The notes: generated by a model not told the origin, from the letters alone. DNA of 64,000 nucleotides from Prevotella melaninogenica (GCF_018128065.1 NZ_CP072359.1:310001-374000); one strand, 5' to 3'. Shown: positions 32,381 to 42,771, numbered from the stretch's first letter. Numbers and translations: made by a program.

Positions 32381-33163
32381 ATGAGCACGATTATCTACCC
32401 ATCCCCTATATTCGGTCCTATTCACAGCCGTCGCTTAGGTATTTCATTAGGTATCAACTTAATGCCAGCAGACGGTAAGATATGCACATTCGATTGCATA
32501 TACTGCGAATGTGGCTTCAACAAAGACCACCGCACAAAGACACCCCACCCTACTCGTGAGCGTGTTGCAGAGGCGTTAGAAGCAAAACTAAAGGAGATGA
32601 AACAGGAGAATATCCATCCTGACGTCCTTACATTTGCTGGCAATGGTGAGCCAACCTCTCACCCACACTTCAATGAAATCATTGATGACACAATCCGTCT
32701 GCGCAATGAGTATTGTCCACAAGCAAAGATATCTGTTCTCAGCAATTCCACTTTTATCCATCGTCCGAAGGTTCACGATGCATTATCAAAGGTGGATAAT
32801 AACATCCTGAAACTTGATACTATCAACACAGAGTATATCAACAAGGTAGACCGTCCCACACAGCCTTCCTACGATGTAAACCGTATCATTGCTAATATCA
32901 AAGCCTTTAATGGACAAGCGATTATCCAAACAATGTTTATGAAAGGAACAACAGAGGATGGCTATAATGCGGACAACACAACCGAAAACTTCGTTGCACC
33001 ATGGTTAGAAGCTGTCAAAGAGATTGCTCCACGCGAGGTAATGATATACACTATCGACCGTGAAACACCCGACCAGCACTTGCAAAAAGCTACTCCCGAA
33101 GAGTTAGATGTCATCCGTGACCGTGTCATCGCACTGGATATCCCCTGCACTGCATCGTATTAA
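32381..33163 (+). CDS. Radical SAM protein (COG0731-like)
   Basis: A 260-residue radical SAM enzyme. The 4Fe-4S cluster motif is CTFDCIYC (CxxxCxxC, about residues 32-39), preceded by a family-type FGPIHSRRLGISLGINL, and the glycine motif is FAGNGEPTSHP (about 85-95). The family is related to Fe-S oxidoreductases near tRNA-modifying enzymes, but the substrate is unknown. It is a single-gene transcript with its own promoter and stands between the broken adhesin and a repeat-rich spacer. Confidence 0.8.
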   Translation: MSTIIYPSPIFGPIHSRRLGISLGINLMPADGKICTFDCIYCECGFNKDHRTKTPHPTRERVAEALEAKLKEMKQENIHPDVLTFAGNGEPTSHPHFNEIIDDTIRLRNEYCPQAKISVLSNSTFIHRPKVHDALSKVDNNILKLDTINTEYINKVDRPTQPSYDVNRIIANIKAFNGQAIIQTMFMKGTTEDGYNADNTTENFVAPWLEAVKEIAPREVMIYTIDRETPDQHLQKATPEELDVIRDRVIALDIPCTASY

Positions 33164-33264
33164 TCTGGCTATTTCCTTTTAGCCTTACTGCAAGAAAAGG
33201 ATTCAAATACGAAGAGCCTATCAATACAAAAGTGTACGTCAGAAAACTTTACCAACAAGAAAGG

Positions 33265-33294
33265 TATTTCGGTTCTATAACGAATCGTGTGGGT
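33265..33294 (+). repeat. Left arm of a MITE-like inverted repeat
   Basis: Contains CTATAACGAATCGTGTGGGT (33275-33294), exact reverse complement of 33714-33733. Adjacent bases also match with about two differences in nine. The element spans roughly 480 bp, has no ORF of note, and fills most of the 33,164-33,816 gap. Confidence 0.65.
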
Positions 33295-33483
33295 AAACAG
33301 TTTTTCCTTGCCAGCGTTCCTGTGTTTAATGGCTTTATGGCCAAACAGAAGAAGACTGGTTAAACTATGAATATAAAGGAGTTTGAGCTAAACAAGCTTC
33401 TACACCACCGCCTGCGTATTCTTAGTATTACAACATTTTGCTCACGATTCATCCCCTGTCATCCTTATATCATGGTGAATTTT

Positions 33484-33549
33484 ACCCTCCGCACATGTGG
33501 TGTTAACCCTCCGCACCATATGTGCTAACCCTCCGCACCACATGTGCAG
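33484..33549. repeat. Three tandem CCGCACC-type palindromic repeats
   Basis: Three copies of a ~22-bp unit with core CCCTCCGCACCA and TGTGCTAA, partly palindromic. The same family appears at 41153 and 52990. It lies inside the inverted-repeat element. Confidence 0.7.
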
Positions 33550-33713
33550 AGTATCAGCACCATAGCAAATGATGGTAAACATTCACGAATATTGTATGAA
33601 ATAAGACCTTAAAACATCCTTTTCCGTTGGCTAAAGTGTTAAAGAGTAAACTAAACTGAACAAATAACTTCTTTTCATGAATACAACAGATATTATTCTA
33701 ATCGGGGCAAACA

Positions 33714-33743
33714 ACCCACACGATTCGTTATAGAGCCGGAATT
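33714..33743 (-). repeat. Right arm of the MITE-like inverted repeat
   Basis: ACCCACACGATTCGTTATAG at 33714-33733 is the exact partner of the left arm. It could be the end of a miniature transposon or one side of an invertible spacer. Confidence 0.65.
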
Positions 33744-33816
33744 TCTATACAAAGAAAAAGGAGAGCCAACCTCACGGCTGCGACTCTCCCAATCATAAAA
33801 TCTATAGGTATGAAAA

Positions 33817-34599
33817 TTATAATTTACTGATGATTCCTTCTTCTGTTCCACGTACAAACTCGAGGATGTTACGGATTTCAGGTGAATCAGGAACCTGCTG
33901 TTCTATTTGAATACAAGCATCAAAAACAGATGTCTGACCATGGAACAACAGACGATAAGCGTTTGCTATATGCTTAAGCACCTTGTCGTCAACGTCTGCT
34001 CTCTTGCTGACAGTAGTGTTTACTCCATTATAACCGATAGGTGAACCACCAGCTATAACATAAGGAGGAACATCCTTTGCGAAGGTCGTACCAGCCTGCA
34101 CCACTGCATATTCGCCTACACGAGTGTTGGCTTTTTCAACAACATTAGACGAGATGATAGCACCCGTCCCAATATTACAGTCGCCTGCAACCTTAGCACC
34201 ATAACCAAAGACACAACAATCGCCAACAACCGTATCATGACTAACATGTGCACCTTCCATCAGGAAGTTATTAGAACCGAGAACTGTCTTACAACCACGA
34301 TGCGTAGCACGGTTGATGACTACATTCTCACGGATGATATTATTATCGCCCATAATCAGTTCGCTCTTCTCTCCCACAAACTCAAAATCTTGTGGTAAAG
34401 CAGCAAGTACTGAACCTTGATGAACCTTGTTTCCGTTACCCATACGAGTACCATTTAAGATGCTCACAAAGGGAAAGATTACACAGTTATCACCAATGAC
34501 AACATCATCCTCTATATATACGAATGGGAATATCTTACAGCCGTCTCCAATCTTTGCCTTTGGAGAGATCTCAGCTTTTGGACTAATTTCGCTACTCAT
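33817..34599 (-). CDS. lpxA: Acyl-ACP--UDP-N-acetylglucosamine O-acyltransferase
   Basis: A 260-residue LpxA, which adds the first acyl chain to UDP-GlcNAc in lipid A synthesis in the cytoplasm. The N-terminal part is a left-handed beta helix of hexapeptide repeats (IGDGCK, IGDNCV and similar). His121 in AHVSHD matches the catalytic His of LpxA enzymes. The C-terminal helical part has IANAYRLLFH. The length is normal. It is alone here, not next to other lpx genes, and transcribed leftward; a short T-rich spacer with no clear promoter motif precedes it. Confidence 0.88.
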   Translation of the reverse strand: MSSEISPKAEISPKAKIGDGCKIFPFVYIEDDVVIGDNCVIFPFVSILNGTRMGNGNKVHQGSVLAALPQDFEFVGEKSELIMGDNNIIRENVVINRATHRGCKTVLGSNNFLMEGAHVSHDTVVGDCCVFGYGAKVAGDCNIGTGAIISSNVVEKANTRVGEYAVVQAGTTFAKDVPPYVIAGGSPIGYNGVNTTVSKRADVDDKVLKHIANAYRLLFHGQTSVFDACIQIEQQVPDSPEIRNILEFVRGTEEGIISKL

Positions 34600-34671
34600 A
34601 ATCTTAAATATTTAATTTTATCAGTATCTACCAACAACCATTTAATGTATCACATCAGTAATCGTGGTAAT

Positions 34672-34714
34672 CATAATTATGAATTATGAATTGTGAATTA
34701 TAAATTATGAATTA
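34672..34714. repeat. AATTATGAATT tandem repeats
   Basis: About four to five imperfect copies of a 9-10 bp unit (AATTATGAATT, AATTGTGAATT) between lpxA and the efflux operon, overlapping the end of the outer-membrane gene by a few bases. Low-complexity spacer of unknown role. Confidence 0.6.
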
Positions 34715-36091
34715 CTTTGCACCTCCACCTAAGGCCTTATACAGATTGACAATTGATTGAAGCTTTGTAAACTGCTCCCGAACCTGTGAAATCTCAGCAT
34801 TAAGTAGACTCTGCTGTGCGGTGATAACCTCAAGATAAGTGCTTGAACTCTGTGTATAGAGCATCTGTGTGTGCTCAACATTCTTATTCAAGACATCAAT
34901 CTGCTGCTTGCGCAACTGTTCTTTCTCATTAGCTGCATTGTATGCTACGAGCGCATTGCTCACCTCTGAGCCAGCCTTGAGAACACTGTTCTGCCATGTG
35001 TTGTACGCCTGCTTATACTTATCCTCTGCAACACGTAACCCTGCTACCAACTGACCACGCATGAAGATTGGCTGTGTAAGACTACCAACAACACTTAACA
35101 GGAGCTTTCCAGGGTTCACCATGCCACCACTGTTTGTCCATGCACCTGTAGGTGAAATCGTCAGTGATGGATAGAAACGGCTGCGAGCTGTCTGAATATT
35201 ATAGAAACACTGTGCCAAAGCCATCTCATTAGCATGAACATCAGCACGATTACTCAATAGCTGAACACCGATACCACCTGCGAAGTTTGCTGGCAAGCTC
35301 TGGTTGTCAAGACTGCCACGTGCAACCGTCTGAGCTGGTTCACCAAGAAGTAAACTAAGAGTATTCTCTGTCTCACGAATCTGACGACGAATGTCTGCAG
35401 CCTGTGTCTGAACACTATAGAAAGCAGCCTCTGCGCTCTGTACACTTGTTGAACGAGCACGACCAAACTCCATTTGGAGTTTCATCATATCCCAAGTATT
35501 CTTGGTAAGACCTAACATGTCATCAACAATCTGTTTCTGACGATCAAGCATCAAGAGCGTATAGTAAAGGTTGGCAACACTACCGATGAGGTTTGTCTGC
35601 GCATAAACCTTATAGTCCTGTACCTGCATTAACGCCATTTGAGCAGACTTCTTAGTAGAACGAAGCTTACCAAAAAGGTCTACCTCCCAGCTTGCTGAGA
35701 TTGGAAGCGTATAAGCCTGTGTTGATGATGTATGCGTACCGAAATGAGAAATCGTTCCCGTTGGTGCAAATACCACTGATGGCAAGAAAGAAAGTTTGGC
35801 AGCCTTTACCTGCTGTTCAGCAATATCAACATTCAAAGCAGCATTGAGCAAGTCTGGATTATTATTAAGTGCTTTCTCAATGAGGGTCTGCAAATGTGGG
35901 TCAGTGAAGACACTGCGCCATGGCAGATTACCGAAGTCGTTAGCCCCCTCAAGCGTAGCCTTGTCATCAACAGGGTCGCGAACAATACCGCTCGTCTTCA
36001 CATTAGGGCGTTCGTAATTGCCATAGAGACTCTTGCACCCTGTCAATGACAAGGCTGCAAGAGCTATAATGATTATATTTAATTTCTTCAT
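34712..36091 (-). CDS. RND efflux outer-membrane lipoprotein (OprM/NodT-like)
   Basis: A 459-residue TolC-family channel. Residues 1-19 form a lipoprotein signal ending in the lipobox Cys (LSLTGC). Two repeats of the OEP fold follow, with typical segments LPWRSVFTDPHLQTLIEKAL, ASWEVDLFGKLRSTKKSA and ISPTGAWTNSGG. It would form the trimeric outer-membrane exit duct. It is third and last in the leftward efflux operon, about 20 bases after the pump gene. Confidence 0.87.
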   Translation of the reverse strand: MKKLNIIIIALAALSLTGCKSLYGNYERPNVKTSGIVRDPVDDKATLEGANDFGNLPWRSVFTDPHLQTLIEKALNNNPDLLNAALNVDIAEQQVKAAKLSFLPSVVFAPTGTISHFGTHTSSTQAYTLPISASWEVDLFGKLRSTKKSAQMALMQVQDYKVYAQTNLIGSVANLYYTLLMLDRQKQIVDDMLGLTKNTWDMMKLQMEFGRARSTSVQSAEAAFYSVQTQAADIRRQIRETENTLSLLLGEPAQTVARGSLDNQSLPANFAGGIGVQLLSNRADVHANEMALAQCFYNIQTARSRFYPSLTISPTGAWTNSGGMVNPGKLLLSVVGSLTQPIFMRGQLVAGLRVAEDKYKQAYNTWQNSVLKAGSEVSNALVAYNAANEKEQLRKQQIDVLNKNVEHTQMLYTQSSSTYLEVITAQQSLLNAEISQVREQFTKLQSIVNLYKALGGGAK

Positions 36092-36111
36092 TGTTATTCC
36101 TTTATTAGAGT

Positions 36112-39100
36112 CTACTCTTCAATCTTATAATCCACTGCAGGTCCCTTTGAAAGCTTCTCAAGTTCCTTGATTACATCGCGACTTGCCTCATCCTCAAAGT
36201 TAATTGGCTTAATACGCTCCTGTAAGTGCTGGAAGAAGACGAACAGTGCTGGCACAACAAACACCTGACAAAGTGTACCGATAAGCATACCTCCCACAGC
36301 AGCTGCGCCTAACGTTTGGTTACCATTATGACCTACACCACTTGCAAACATCAATGGCAACAAACCGATAACCATTGCAAGAGAAGTCATAAGGATAGGA
36401 CGGAGACGTGCACCAGCTCCTAAGATAGCAGCATACTTGATAGCCATACCTGTACGACGACGCTCAAGAGCGAACTCTACGATAAGAATAGCATTCTTTG
36501 CCAACAGACCAATCAACATAATCAATGAGATCTGCATATAGATATCGTTGCTATGTCCGAAGATTAACGTAAAGATGAATGCTCCAGACAAACCGAGTGG
36601 GATAGAGAGGATAACAGCCAATGGAAGGATATAACTCTCGTACTGAGCACTCAGAATCAAGTAAACAAACACGATACAAAGAGCGAAAATCAATGCTGTA
36701 GAGTTAGAAGACTCTCGCTCTGAACGTGTCAGACCTGAGAAATCATAACCATAACCCTGTGGCAACACCTGCTTTGCTACTTCCTCAGCAGCCTGAATAG
36801 CCTGACCTGAAGAATAACCATCAGCTGGAGTAGCACTGATAGAGATAGAGGTAAAGAGGTTGAAACGAGTAATGTTTGATGGACCATAAACACGCTTCAA
36901 TGTGCAAAACTCACTTACAGGTGCCATTCCACCTGCCGTTCTCACATAGATATTGGTCAGTCCGTCCTCACTCATACGACTCTCTGGCGTACCCTGAATC
37001 ATAACACGGAAGAGTTTACCATATGCATTAAAGTTAGAGGCATACATACCACCATAATATCCCTGCAATACTGAGAGAATTGCAGCTGGTGATGTACCAG
37101 CCTGCTTTGCCTTTGCCACATCAACATCAACCATATACTGTGGATAGTTAGGGTTGTAAGTGGTAAGTGCACGGCTAAACTCTGGACGCTTGTTCAATGC
37201 TGCTAAATAATCCTGTGCTACCTTATAGAACTTATTAAGATCGCCACCAGTCTTATCCTGCAATACAAAAGAAACACCATTTGATAGACCATAACCAGGA
37301 ATCATCGGAGGACCGAAAGCAATAATCTGTGCTCCCTTGATACTTGATGTCTGCTTGTAAATCATACCCAAAATCATATTCGATGATGTAGGGTCGATAA
37401 ACAAGCCCGCAATACCTGCGCCATCAAAAACAGACTTAATACGATCTATCATTCCATATTCACGCTCGGCAAATGGCTTTAGCTTAATAATAAAGGTTGA
37501 CTGGTTAGAACCCTGACCTGCCATGAAGTTGTAACCTACAATCTGCTCACGGCGCTCAATATATGGGTTGCTTGCCAACATTTTGTCAATCTGGTCGGTC
37601 ACCTTCTGGGTTTCAACCTGTGATGTACCCGGTGGCAAACTAATCATTGCAAACAATGTACCCGTATCCTCATTTGGAACAAGACCAGTCTGTGTGAATT
37701 TCATTGTAACGATAAGTGCAACAATACCTAATATAACCGCAAGACTGGAAATCCAACGATGGTTGATGCTCTTCTCAACAATCCTCTGATACTTTGTGTT
37801 TATCTTGTCATACTGCGTATTGAAAGCCATGTGGAAACGGTCAACACGTGACAACTTCTTATGACCCTCATCCTTACTATGTGGTTTCAGGAAGATAGCA
37901 CAAAGCGCTGGAGAAAGTGTCAAGGCGTTCAAAGCAGAGATAATGATAGACACAGCCATCGTTACACCGAACTCACGATAGAATGTGCCAGAGGTTCCAC
38001 CAATAAAGGATACAGGAACAAACACGGCTGACATCACCAAAGTAATAGAGATAATAGCACCAGAGATTTCGTTCATTGCATCAATAGCTGCTGTCATCGC
38101 ACTCTTATAACCTAAGTCGAGCTTTGCATGTACAGCCTCAACGACCACGATGGCATCATCGACCACAATGGCAATTGCCAACAGCAACGCCGAGAGTGTC
38201 AGCAGGTTGATGGAGAATCCAAATACCCAAAGGAAGAAGAAGGTTCCTATCAAAGCCACAGGAACTGCAATCATTGGAATTAACGTTGAACAAATGTCCT
38301 GCAAGAAGATATACACAACGAAAAATACCAATAAAAGAGTTATAAACAATGTAAAGACTACCTCTTGGATTGAAGCAAAGAGGAACTCTGTTACATCCTG
38401 CTCAATTGTAACTTTCATGCCCGGCGGCATCTGCTTCTGAGCATCAGCCAAGGCAGTCTTCACATCATCTGCAATCTGTGTAGCATTTGAACCAGCGATC
38501 TGGTTTACCATACCAATAACAGCAGGACGGCTGTTGTTCTTCATCATAACTGAATACTGCAGACCACCTAACTCAACCTTTGCTACATCGCGCAAGTGAA
38601 CTGTTTGACCATTGGTATTGCTTGAAATAATGATATTACCATACTCCTCTGGGGTCTTTAGACGTCCCTTATAACGCATGGTATACTCAAACTTCTGATT
38701 ACTCTGCTCACCAAATGAACCCGGTGCAGCCTCAATATTCTGTTCTACCAAAGCCATAGATACATCTGATGGAACCAGCTTATGCTGCTTCATCTTATCA
38801 GGATATAGCCATATACGCATAGAGTAAGTCTTCATACCCGGTGTCTGTACGTCACCAACACCATTGATACGCTTCAACATTGGCACGATATTGATATTGT
38901 TATAGTTCGTCAAGAACTCGTCATCATATCGTCCGTCATCTGTTGTCAATGAATACATCACAACGTTTGAACTCTGACGCTTTGATACCGTCACACCCAC
39001 ACGTGTCACCTCAGCTGGCAACAATGCCTGTGCTTGTGACACACGGTTCTGTACGTTGACAGCTGCCATATTTGGATCTGCACCCTGCTTGAAGTAAACC

Positions 39101-39375
39101 GTAATCATTGCCATACCAGCATTGGTTGCAGTTGATTCCATATAGGTCATGTTCTCAACACCATTGATACTCTCTTCCAATGGTGTGATAACAGAATTCA
39201 GCACGGTCTGTGCATCTGCTCCCTGATAAAATGTCGAAATCGAAATCGTAGGAGGGGCAATATTCGGATATTGTTCAATAGGCAGTGATACCAATCCAAT
39301 GATACCCAAGAGTACAAAGAAGATTGATATAACCGTTGACAATACCGGTCGTTTAATAAAATTCGTAAATGTCAT
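36112..39375 (-). CDS. RND multidrug efflux transporter, HAE1 family (AcrB/MexB-like)
   Basis: A 1087-residue inner-membrane pump with the usual twelve-segment RND plan: TM1 near the N-terminus (PVLSTVISIFFVLLGIIGLV), a first large periplasmic loop, the TM4 proton-relay motif IAIVVDDAIVVVEAV, a second loop, and six further segments. ATG at 39375 (MTFTNFIKRP) is chosen; the frame is open 27 codons further, but those residues do not look like an RND start. It would export hydrophobic drugs, bile salts or detergents by proton antiport, together with its neighbours. Confidence 0.9.
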   Translation of the reverse strand: MTFTNFIKRPVLSTVISIFFVLLGIIGLVSLPIEQYPNIAPPTISISTFYQGADAQTVLNSVITPLEESINGVENMTYMESTATNAGMAMITVYFKQGADPNMAAVNVQNRVSQAQALLPAEVTRVGVTVSKRQSSNVVMYSLTTDDGRYDDEFLTNYNNINIVPMLKRINGVGDVQTPGMKTYSMRIWLYPDKMKQHKLVPSDVSMALVEQNIEAAPGSFGEQSNQKFEYTMRYKGRLKTPEEYGNIIISSNTNGQTVHLRDVAKVELGGLQYSVMMKNNSRPAVIGMVNQIAGSNATQIADDVKTALADAQKQMPPGMKVTIEQDVTEFLFASIQEVVFTLFITLLLVFFVVYIFLQDICSTLIPMIAVPVALIGTFFFLWVFGFSINLLTLSALLLAIAIVVDDAIVVVEAVHAKLDLGYKSAMTAAIDAMNEISGAIISITLVMSAVFVPVSFIGGTSGTFYREFGVTMAVSIIISALNALTLSPALCAIFLKPHSKDEGHKKLSRVDRFHMAFNTQYDKINTKYQRIVEKSINHRWISSLAVILGIVALIVTMKFTQTGLVPNEDTGTLFAMISLPPGTSQVETQKVTDQIDKMLASNPYIERREQIVGYNFMAGQGSNQSTFIIKLKPFAEREYGMIDRIKSVFDGAGIAGLFIDPTSSNMILGMIYKQTSSIKGAQIIAFGPPMIPGYGLSNGVSFVLQDKTGGDLNKFYKVAQDYLAALNKRPEFSRALTTYNPNYPQYMVDVDVAKAKQAGTSPAAILSVLQGYYGGMYASNFNAYGKLFRVMIQGTPESRMSEDGLTNIYVRTAGGMAPVSEFCTLKRVYGPSNITRFNLFTSISISATPADGYSSGQAIQAAEEVAKQVLPQGYGYDFSGLTRSERESSNSTALIFALCIVFVYLILSAQYESYILPLAVILSIPLGLSGAFIFTLIFGHSNDIYMQISLIMLIGLLAKNAILIVEFALERRRTGMAIKYAAILGAGARLRPILMTSLAMVIGLLPLMFASGVGHNGNQTLGAAAVGGMLIGTLCQVFVVPALFVFFQHLQERIKPINFEDEASRDVIKELEKLSKGPAVDYKIEE

Positions 39376-39463
39376 AATACCTGATTGTTTATTTAGGAGA
39401 GAGGCTATCGTATGAATTAAGAAATCATCATCACCCCAACACCTAACATTCAACACCCATCAC

Positions 39464-40801
39464 CTACTTACCTTCGCCTTTCATAGCTTTGAGAAAGCCT
39501 GATGCAGAACCTTGGTTCTCGCCAAGTTTCTCTGCTTTCTCAATGGCTTTATCATACTCTGCAGGAGTAAGTGCCTTAATATCTGCACCATCTTCAAGAC
39601 TTGAAAGACCCTTGCTCACAATTCGGTCACCCATCTTAAGACCACTTGTCACGATGTAGTTCATTCCATCATTCTGTGGATCAACTGTAATCTCGGTATA
39701 GTGTACCTTACTATCAGCATCAACCTTATATACAAAGATCTTATCCTGAACCTGTACAGTAGCTTCCTGTGGAACTAACAAAGCTCGGTTGTTAGTCTTT
39801 GCAATAACAATCTGACCGCTACCACCACTCTTCAACAAATGTTCTGGGTTAGGGAAACGGGCAATAACACTCACCGTACCAGTTGTTGCATCAATGATAC
39901 CGCTGGTCTTAACTACTATACCTTCGTGGTTATAAGTTGTACCATCAGCCAACAACAGACTTACACTTGGAAAAGACTTGATGGCATTGTTCAATCCATT
40001 ATTAGTACGACTGAGCTTTAATACATCAGACTCTGTCATTGAAAAGTAAACTTCAATAGAAGATGTATTGCTGACAGTGGTAACTGGCTGTGCAGAAGAT
40101 GCACTTACCAAAGCACCCTCCTTATAAGGAAGACTACCTACATAACCCGATGCAGGACTCTTCACATAACAGAAACCTAGGTTATCCTTAGCCGTGGCAA
40201 GCATTGCCTGTGCCTGACGAACAGCAGCTTCAGCCTGTACTACAGCTGCTTTAGCGGAAGCTACACCACTCTGTGCTTGGCTAACAGCAGCCTGTGCTGT
40301 CTCGTAAGTATTCTTAGCTGCTTCCATCTCATAATCACCAATCACCTTATTATTATAAAGGTTCTTGCTGTTACTATAAGCCAAACGTGATGTTGCAGCC
40401 TGAGCATTTGCAGAATTAAGACTTGCATTAGCCTGTACGACACGAGCCTGAGCTCCAGCAACACCACTCTGTGCTGAAGCAACCTGAGCCTCTGCCTGAC
40501 GTACAGCAGCCTGATAAGTAGAGTTATCTACTACAAAAAGTACCTGCCCCACACGTACATATTCGCCTTCATGTACATACAGCTTTGTTATAAAGCCACT
40601 TACCTTCGGACGTACCTCAACATCCTGCACACCCTTAATAGTAGCTGGAAATGTTGTTTTCAACTGTGCATTAGCTGCACCAATCGTTACTACAGGATAC
40701 TCATTGTTTGTTGGAAGACTTTGTCTACCTCCTCCACCGCAACTGGTAAGTAACACTGCAACTGCTGCTATAGCAGATAGTAAGATACTTTTCTTCTTCA
40801 T
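39464..40801 (-). CDS. RND efflux periplasmic adaptor lipoprotein (AcrA/MexA-like)
   Basis: A 445-residue membrane fusion protein. The lipoprotein signal ends at Cys21 (LLTSC), followed by a Gly run. It has a lipoyl-like half (VRPKVSGFITKLYVHEGEYV), a long alpha hairpin of Ala/Gln repeats (about 95-205), a second lipoyl half (GFCYVKSPASGYVGSL) and beta-barrel and proximal domains. It joins pump and outer-membrane channel and starts the leftward efflux operon. No regulator gene is adjacent. Confidence 0.88.
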   Translation of the reverse strand: MKKKSILLSAIAAVAVLLTSCGGGGRQSLPTNNEYPVVTIGAANAQLKTTFPATIKGVQDVEVRPKVSGFITKLYVHEGEYVRVGQVLFVVDNSTYQAAVRQAEAQVASAQSGVAGAQARVVQANASLNSANAQAATSRLAYSNSKNLYNNKVIGDYEMEAAKNTYETAQAAVSQAQSGVASAKAAVVQAEAAVRQAQAMLATAKDNLGFCYVKSPASGYVGSLPYKEGALVSASSAQPVTTVSNTSSIEVYFSMTESDVLKLSRTNNGLNNAIKSFPSVSLLLADGTTYNHEGIVVKTSGIIDATTGTVSVIARFPNPEHLLKSGGSGQIVIAKTNNRALLVPQEATVQVQDKIFVYKVDADSKVHYTEITVDPQNDGMNYIVTSGLKMGDRIVSKGLSSLEDGADIKALTPAEYDKAIEKAEKLGENQGSASGFLKAMKGEGK

Positions 40802-40937
40802 ACCTATTTAATATATATATTCTTTTATAATTTCAATTCAACCAGAAAGCTAAGGCTAAACATGCATAACGAAAGCTTGTTTGTTACTTAGTTAAGGTAT
40901 CATGAAAACTACATGATGGCATAATAGTTTTCAATAT

Positions 40938-40946
40938 GCAAAATTA
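40938..40946 (-). promoter_or_regulatory. Probable promoter of the efflux operon
   Basis: On the minus strand TAATTTTGC fits TAnnTTTGC. Initiation near 40925 would give a leader of about 125 nt before the adaptor gene. A -33 element is not clear. The rest of the 40,802-41,313 gap holds AT-rich DNA and the repeats at 41153. Confidence 0.45.
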
Positions 40947-41152
40947 CATATTATTATTTAGTAGGCTCTGACCACAGCTTCTAATTTAACAATAATTGGC
41001 TATATCGCTCCAAGTTGTAACTATTCAGTCATCATAGGTATTGTATTTGAAAACGCAAACCACTTATTAGAGGGACTTTATTATGAACAAAAGAACGCTT
41101 ACCAACCTATGGGCAGCACTTTCATCACGCTATTGTTATATGGTGCTAAGGC

Positions 41153-41206
41153 TTCGCACGCATTGTGCGAACCATCCGCACCATTGGTGCGGAGCACTCG
41201 CACACT
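41153..41206. repeat. Palindromic CCGCACC-family repeats
   Basis: TTCGCACGCATTGTGCGAA (41153-41171) and TCCGCACCATTGGTGCGGA (41175-41193) are both perfect palindromes. A further partial copy follows (GCACTCGCACAC). They sit in an intergenic region and are related to the repeats at 33484 and 52990. Confidence 0.75.
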
Positions 41207-41313
41207 ACTTAAAGATGGTTAAAGAGATAACATTCTTTAGAAGAAAGTATCCTAAGACACTAATAATCAACGCACAGAACGATACTTAGCCAGCCACATA
41301 AAACGCTTTATAG

Positions 41314-42741
41314 TTAAGAAGTTATGCCAAGTTCCTTCGCCTTTTCGCGTAATAAAGCTAAAAGAGGTTCACGTTCATTAGGAACACGATTGTCAAGTAC
41401 GGCATCTTTCAGCGTCTTTTTAAGTACACCCACTTCCCTACTCGGCTTCAGATTAAACATTTCCATTATCTCGTTTCCATCAACACAAGGTTGTAAAAGA
41501 CGCTTATAATCACGGTCCTTCAAGTCTTTTAGTTTCTCACGAACAATACGGAAGTTGTCTAAGAAACGCTGTTTGCGGGCAGCATTTTTACTTGTTATAT
41601 CTGCCTCACAGAGTGTCATCAAGTCATCAATATCATCACCTGCGTCATTCATCAGTCGACGTACAGCAGAATCTGTTACTTCTTCATCGGCAATAGCAAT
41701 CGGGCGCATGTGCAAGTCGACTTGTTTCTGAACATATTTCATCTTACTATCCATCGGAAGTTTAAGACGACGAAAGATATTTGGAACCATCTTTGCACCT
41801 ACAAAGTTATGATTATGGAAGGTCCATCCTGCTATAGGGTCCCAACGCTTGCATTTTGCCTTGCCCACATCATGCAACAATGCCGACCAGCGTAACCAAA
41901 GATTATCCGTGTACTTACAGATATTATCCAACACCTCAAGCGTATGATAGAAGTTATTCTTGTGAGCACGTCCATTTCTTGTTTCTACAACATCAAGTGC
42001 TACAAGCTCTGGAAGAATTAGCTGTAGAAGACCACAACGATAGAGTTCTATAAAGCCCTTACTTGGCGTTGGCGTCATCATTATCTTATTCAACTCCTCC
42101 TCTATACGTTCCCCACTAATGATTTTGATACGTTCAGCATTACGCTCTAAAGCCTCGAAAGTCTCGTCTTCGATAAAGAAGTTGAGTTGTGTGGCAAAAC
42201 GAACACAACGCATCATACGCAAGGGGTCATCAGAGAAAGTCACATCAGGGTCGAGCGGTGTGCGGATAATACCATCCCAAAGGTCGTCAACACCACCAAA
42301 AGGGTCAACTAATTCGCCGAAACGACCCTTATTCAAGCAAACTGCCATTGCATTAATCGTAAAGTCACGACGATCCTGATCATCTTCTAATGTGCCATCT
42401 TCTACTATTGGTTTCCTACTATCGTGACTATAACTTTCCTTTCTTGCCCCGACAAATTCAACCTCAATATTCTTGTACTTTACTTGTGCTGTACCAAAAT
42501 TACGGAAAACCGACAAATGAGCCTTCTTACCCAAGATAGCTTTCAATTCACTTGCAACCTGAATACCACTTCCAACTACCACAACATCTATATCGTTTGA
42601 CGGACGTTCCAAGAACAGGTCACGTACGTAACCACCTACGACATAGCATTCTAAGCCGAGTTTATCAGCCGCAGTTGAAATATGATGAAATATTTCTTTA
42701 TCTATAAGCTGTGCCAATTCGGCATCTGAGAGATCTCGCAT
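41314..42741 (-). CDS. CCA tRNA nucleotidyltransferase / poly(A) polymerase family with HD domain
   Basis: A 475-residue class II nucleotidyltransferase. GGYVRDLFLERPSNDIDVVV (about 35-54) holds the GG and DxD metal-binding motifs; RRDFTINAMA (about 129-138) and the following fold are typical of CCA-adding enzymes. The C-terminal half contains an HD motif (LLHDVGKAK), seen in bacterial versions with phosphohydrolase activity. It should add or repair the CCA end of tRNA. It has its own promoter at 42772-42803. Confidence 0.82.
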   Translation of the reverse strand: MRDLSDAELAQLIDKEIFHHISTAADKLGLECYVVGGYVRDLFLERPSNDIDVVVVGSGIQVASELKAILGKKAHLSVFRNFGTAQVKYKNIEVEFVGARKESYSHDSRKPIVEDGTLEDDQDRRDFTINAMAVCLNKGRFGELVDPFGGVDDLWDGIIRTPLDPDVTFSDDPLRMMRCVRFATQLNFFIEDETFEALERNAERIKIISGERIEEELNKIMMTPTPSKGFIELYRCGLLQLILPELVALDVVETRNGRAHKNNFYHTLEVLDNICKYTDNLWLRWSALLHDVGKAKCKRWDPIAGWTFHNHNFVGAKMVPNIFRRLKLPMDSKMKYVQKQVDLHMRPIAIADEEVTDSAVRRLMNDAGDDIDDLMTLCEADITSKNAARKQRFLDNFRIVREKLKDLKDRDYKRLLQPCVDGNEIMEMFNLKPSREVGVLKKTLKDAVLDNRVPNEREPLLALLREKAKELGITS

Positions 42742-42771
42742 ATAATAATGTTATCTTTATATAAGAATCAT

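Noticed and set aside
33164..33816. Possible truncated transposase in the long gap
   Set aside because: Short translated pieces do not join into a recognisable transposase; only the inverted repeats are supported.
41083..41289. 68-codon frame in the efflux upstream region
   Set aside because: It runs through palindromic repeats and has a biased, non-family product.
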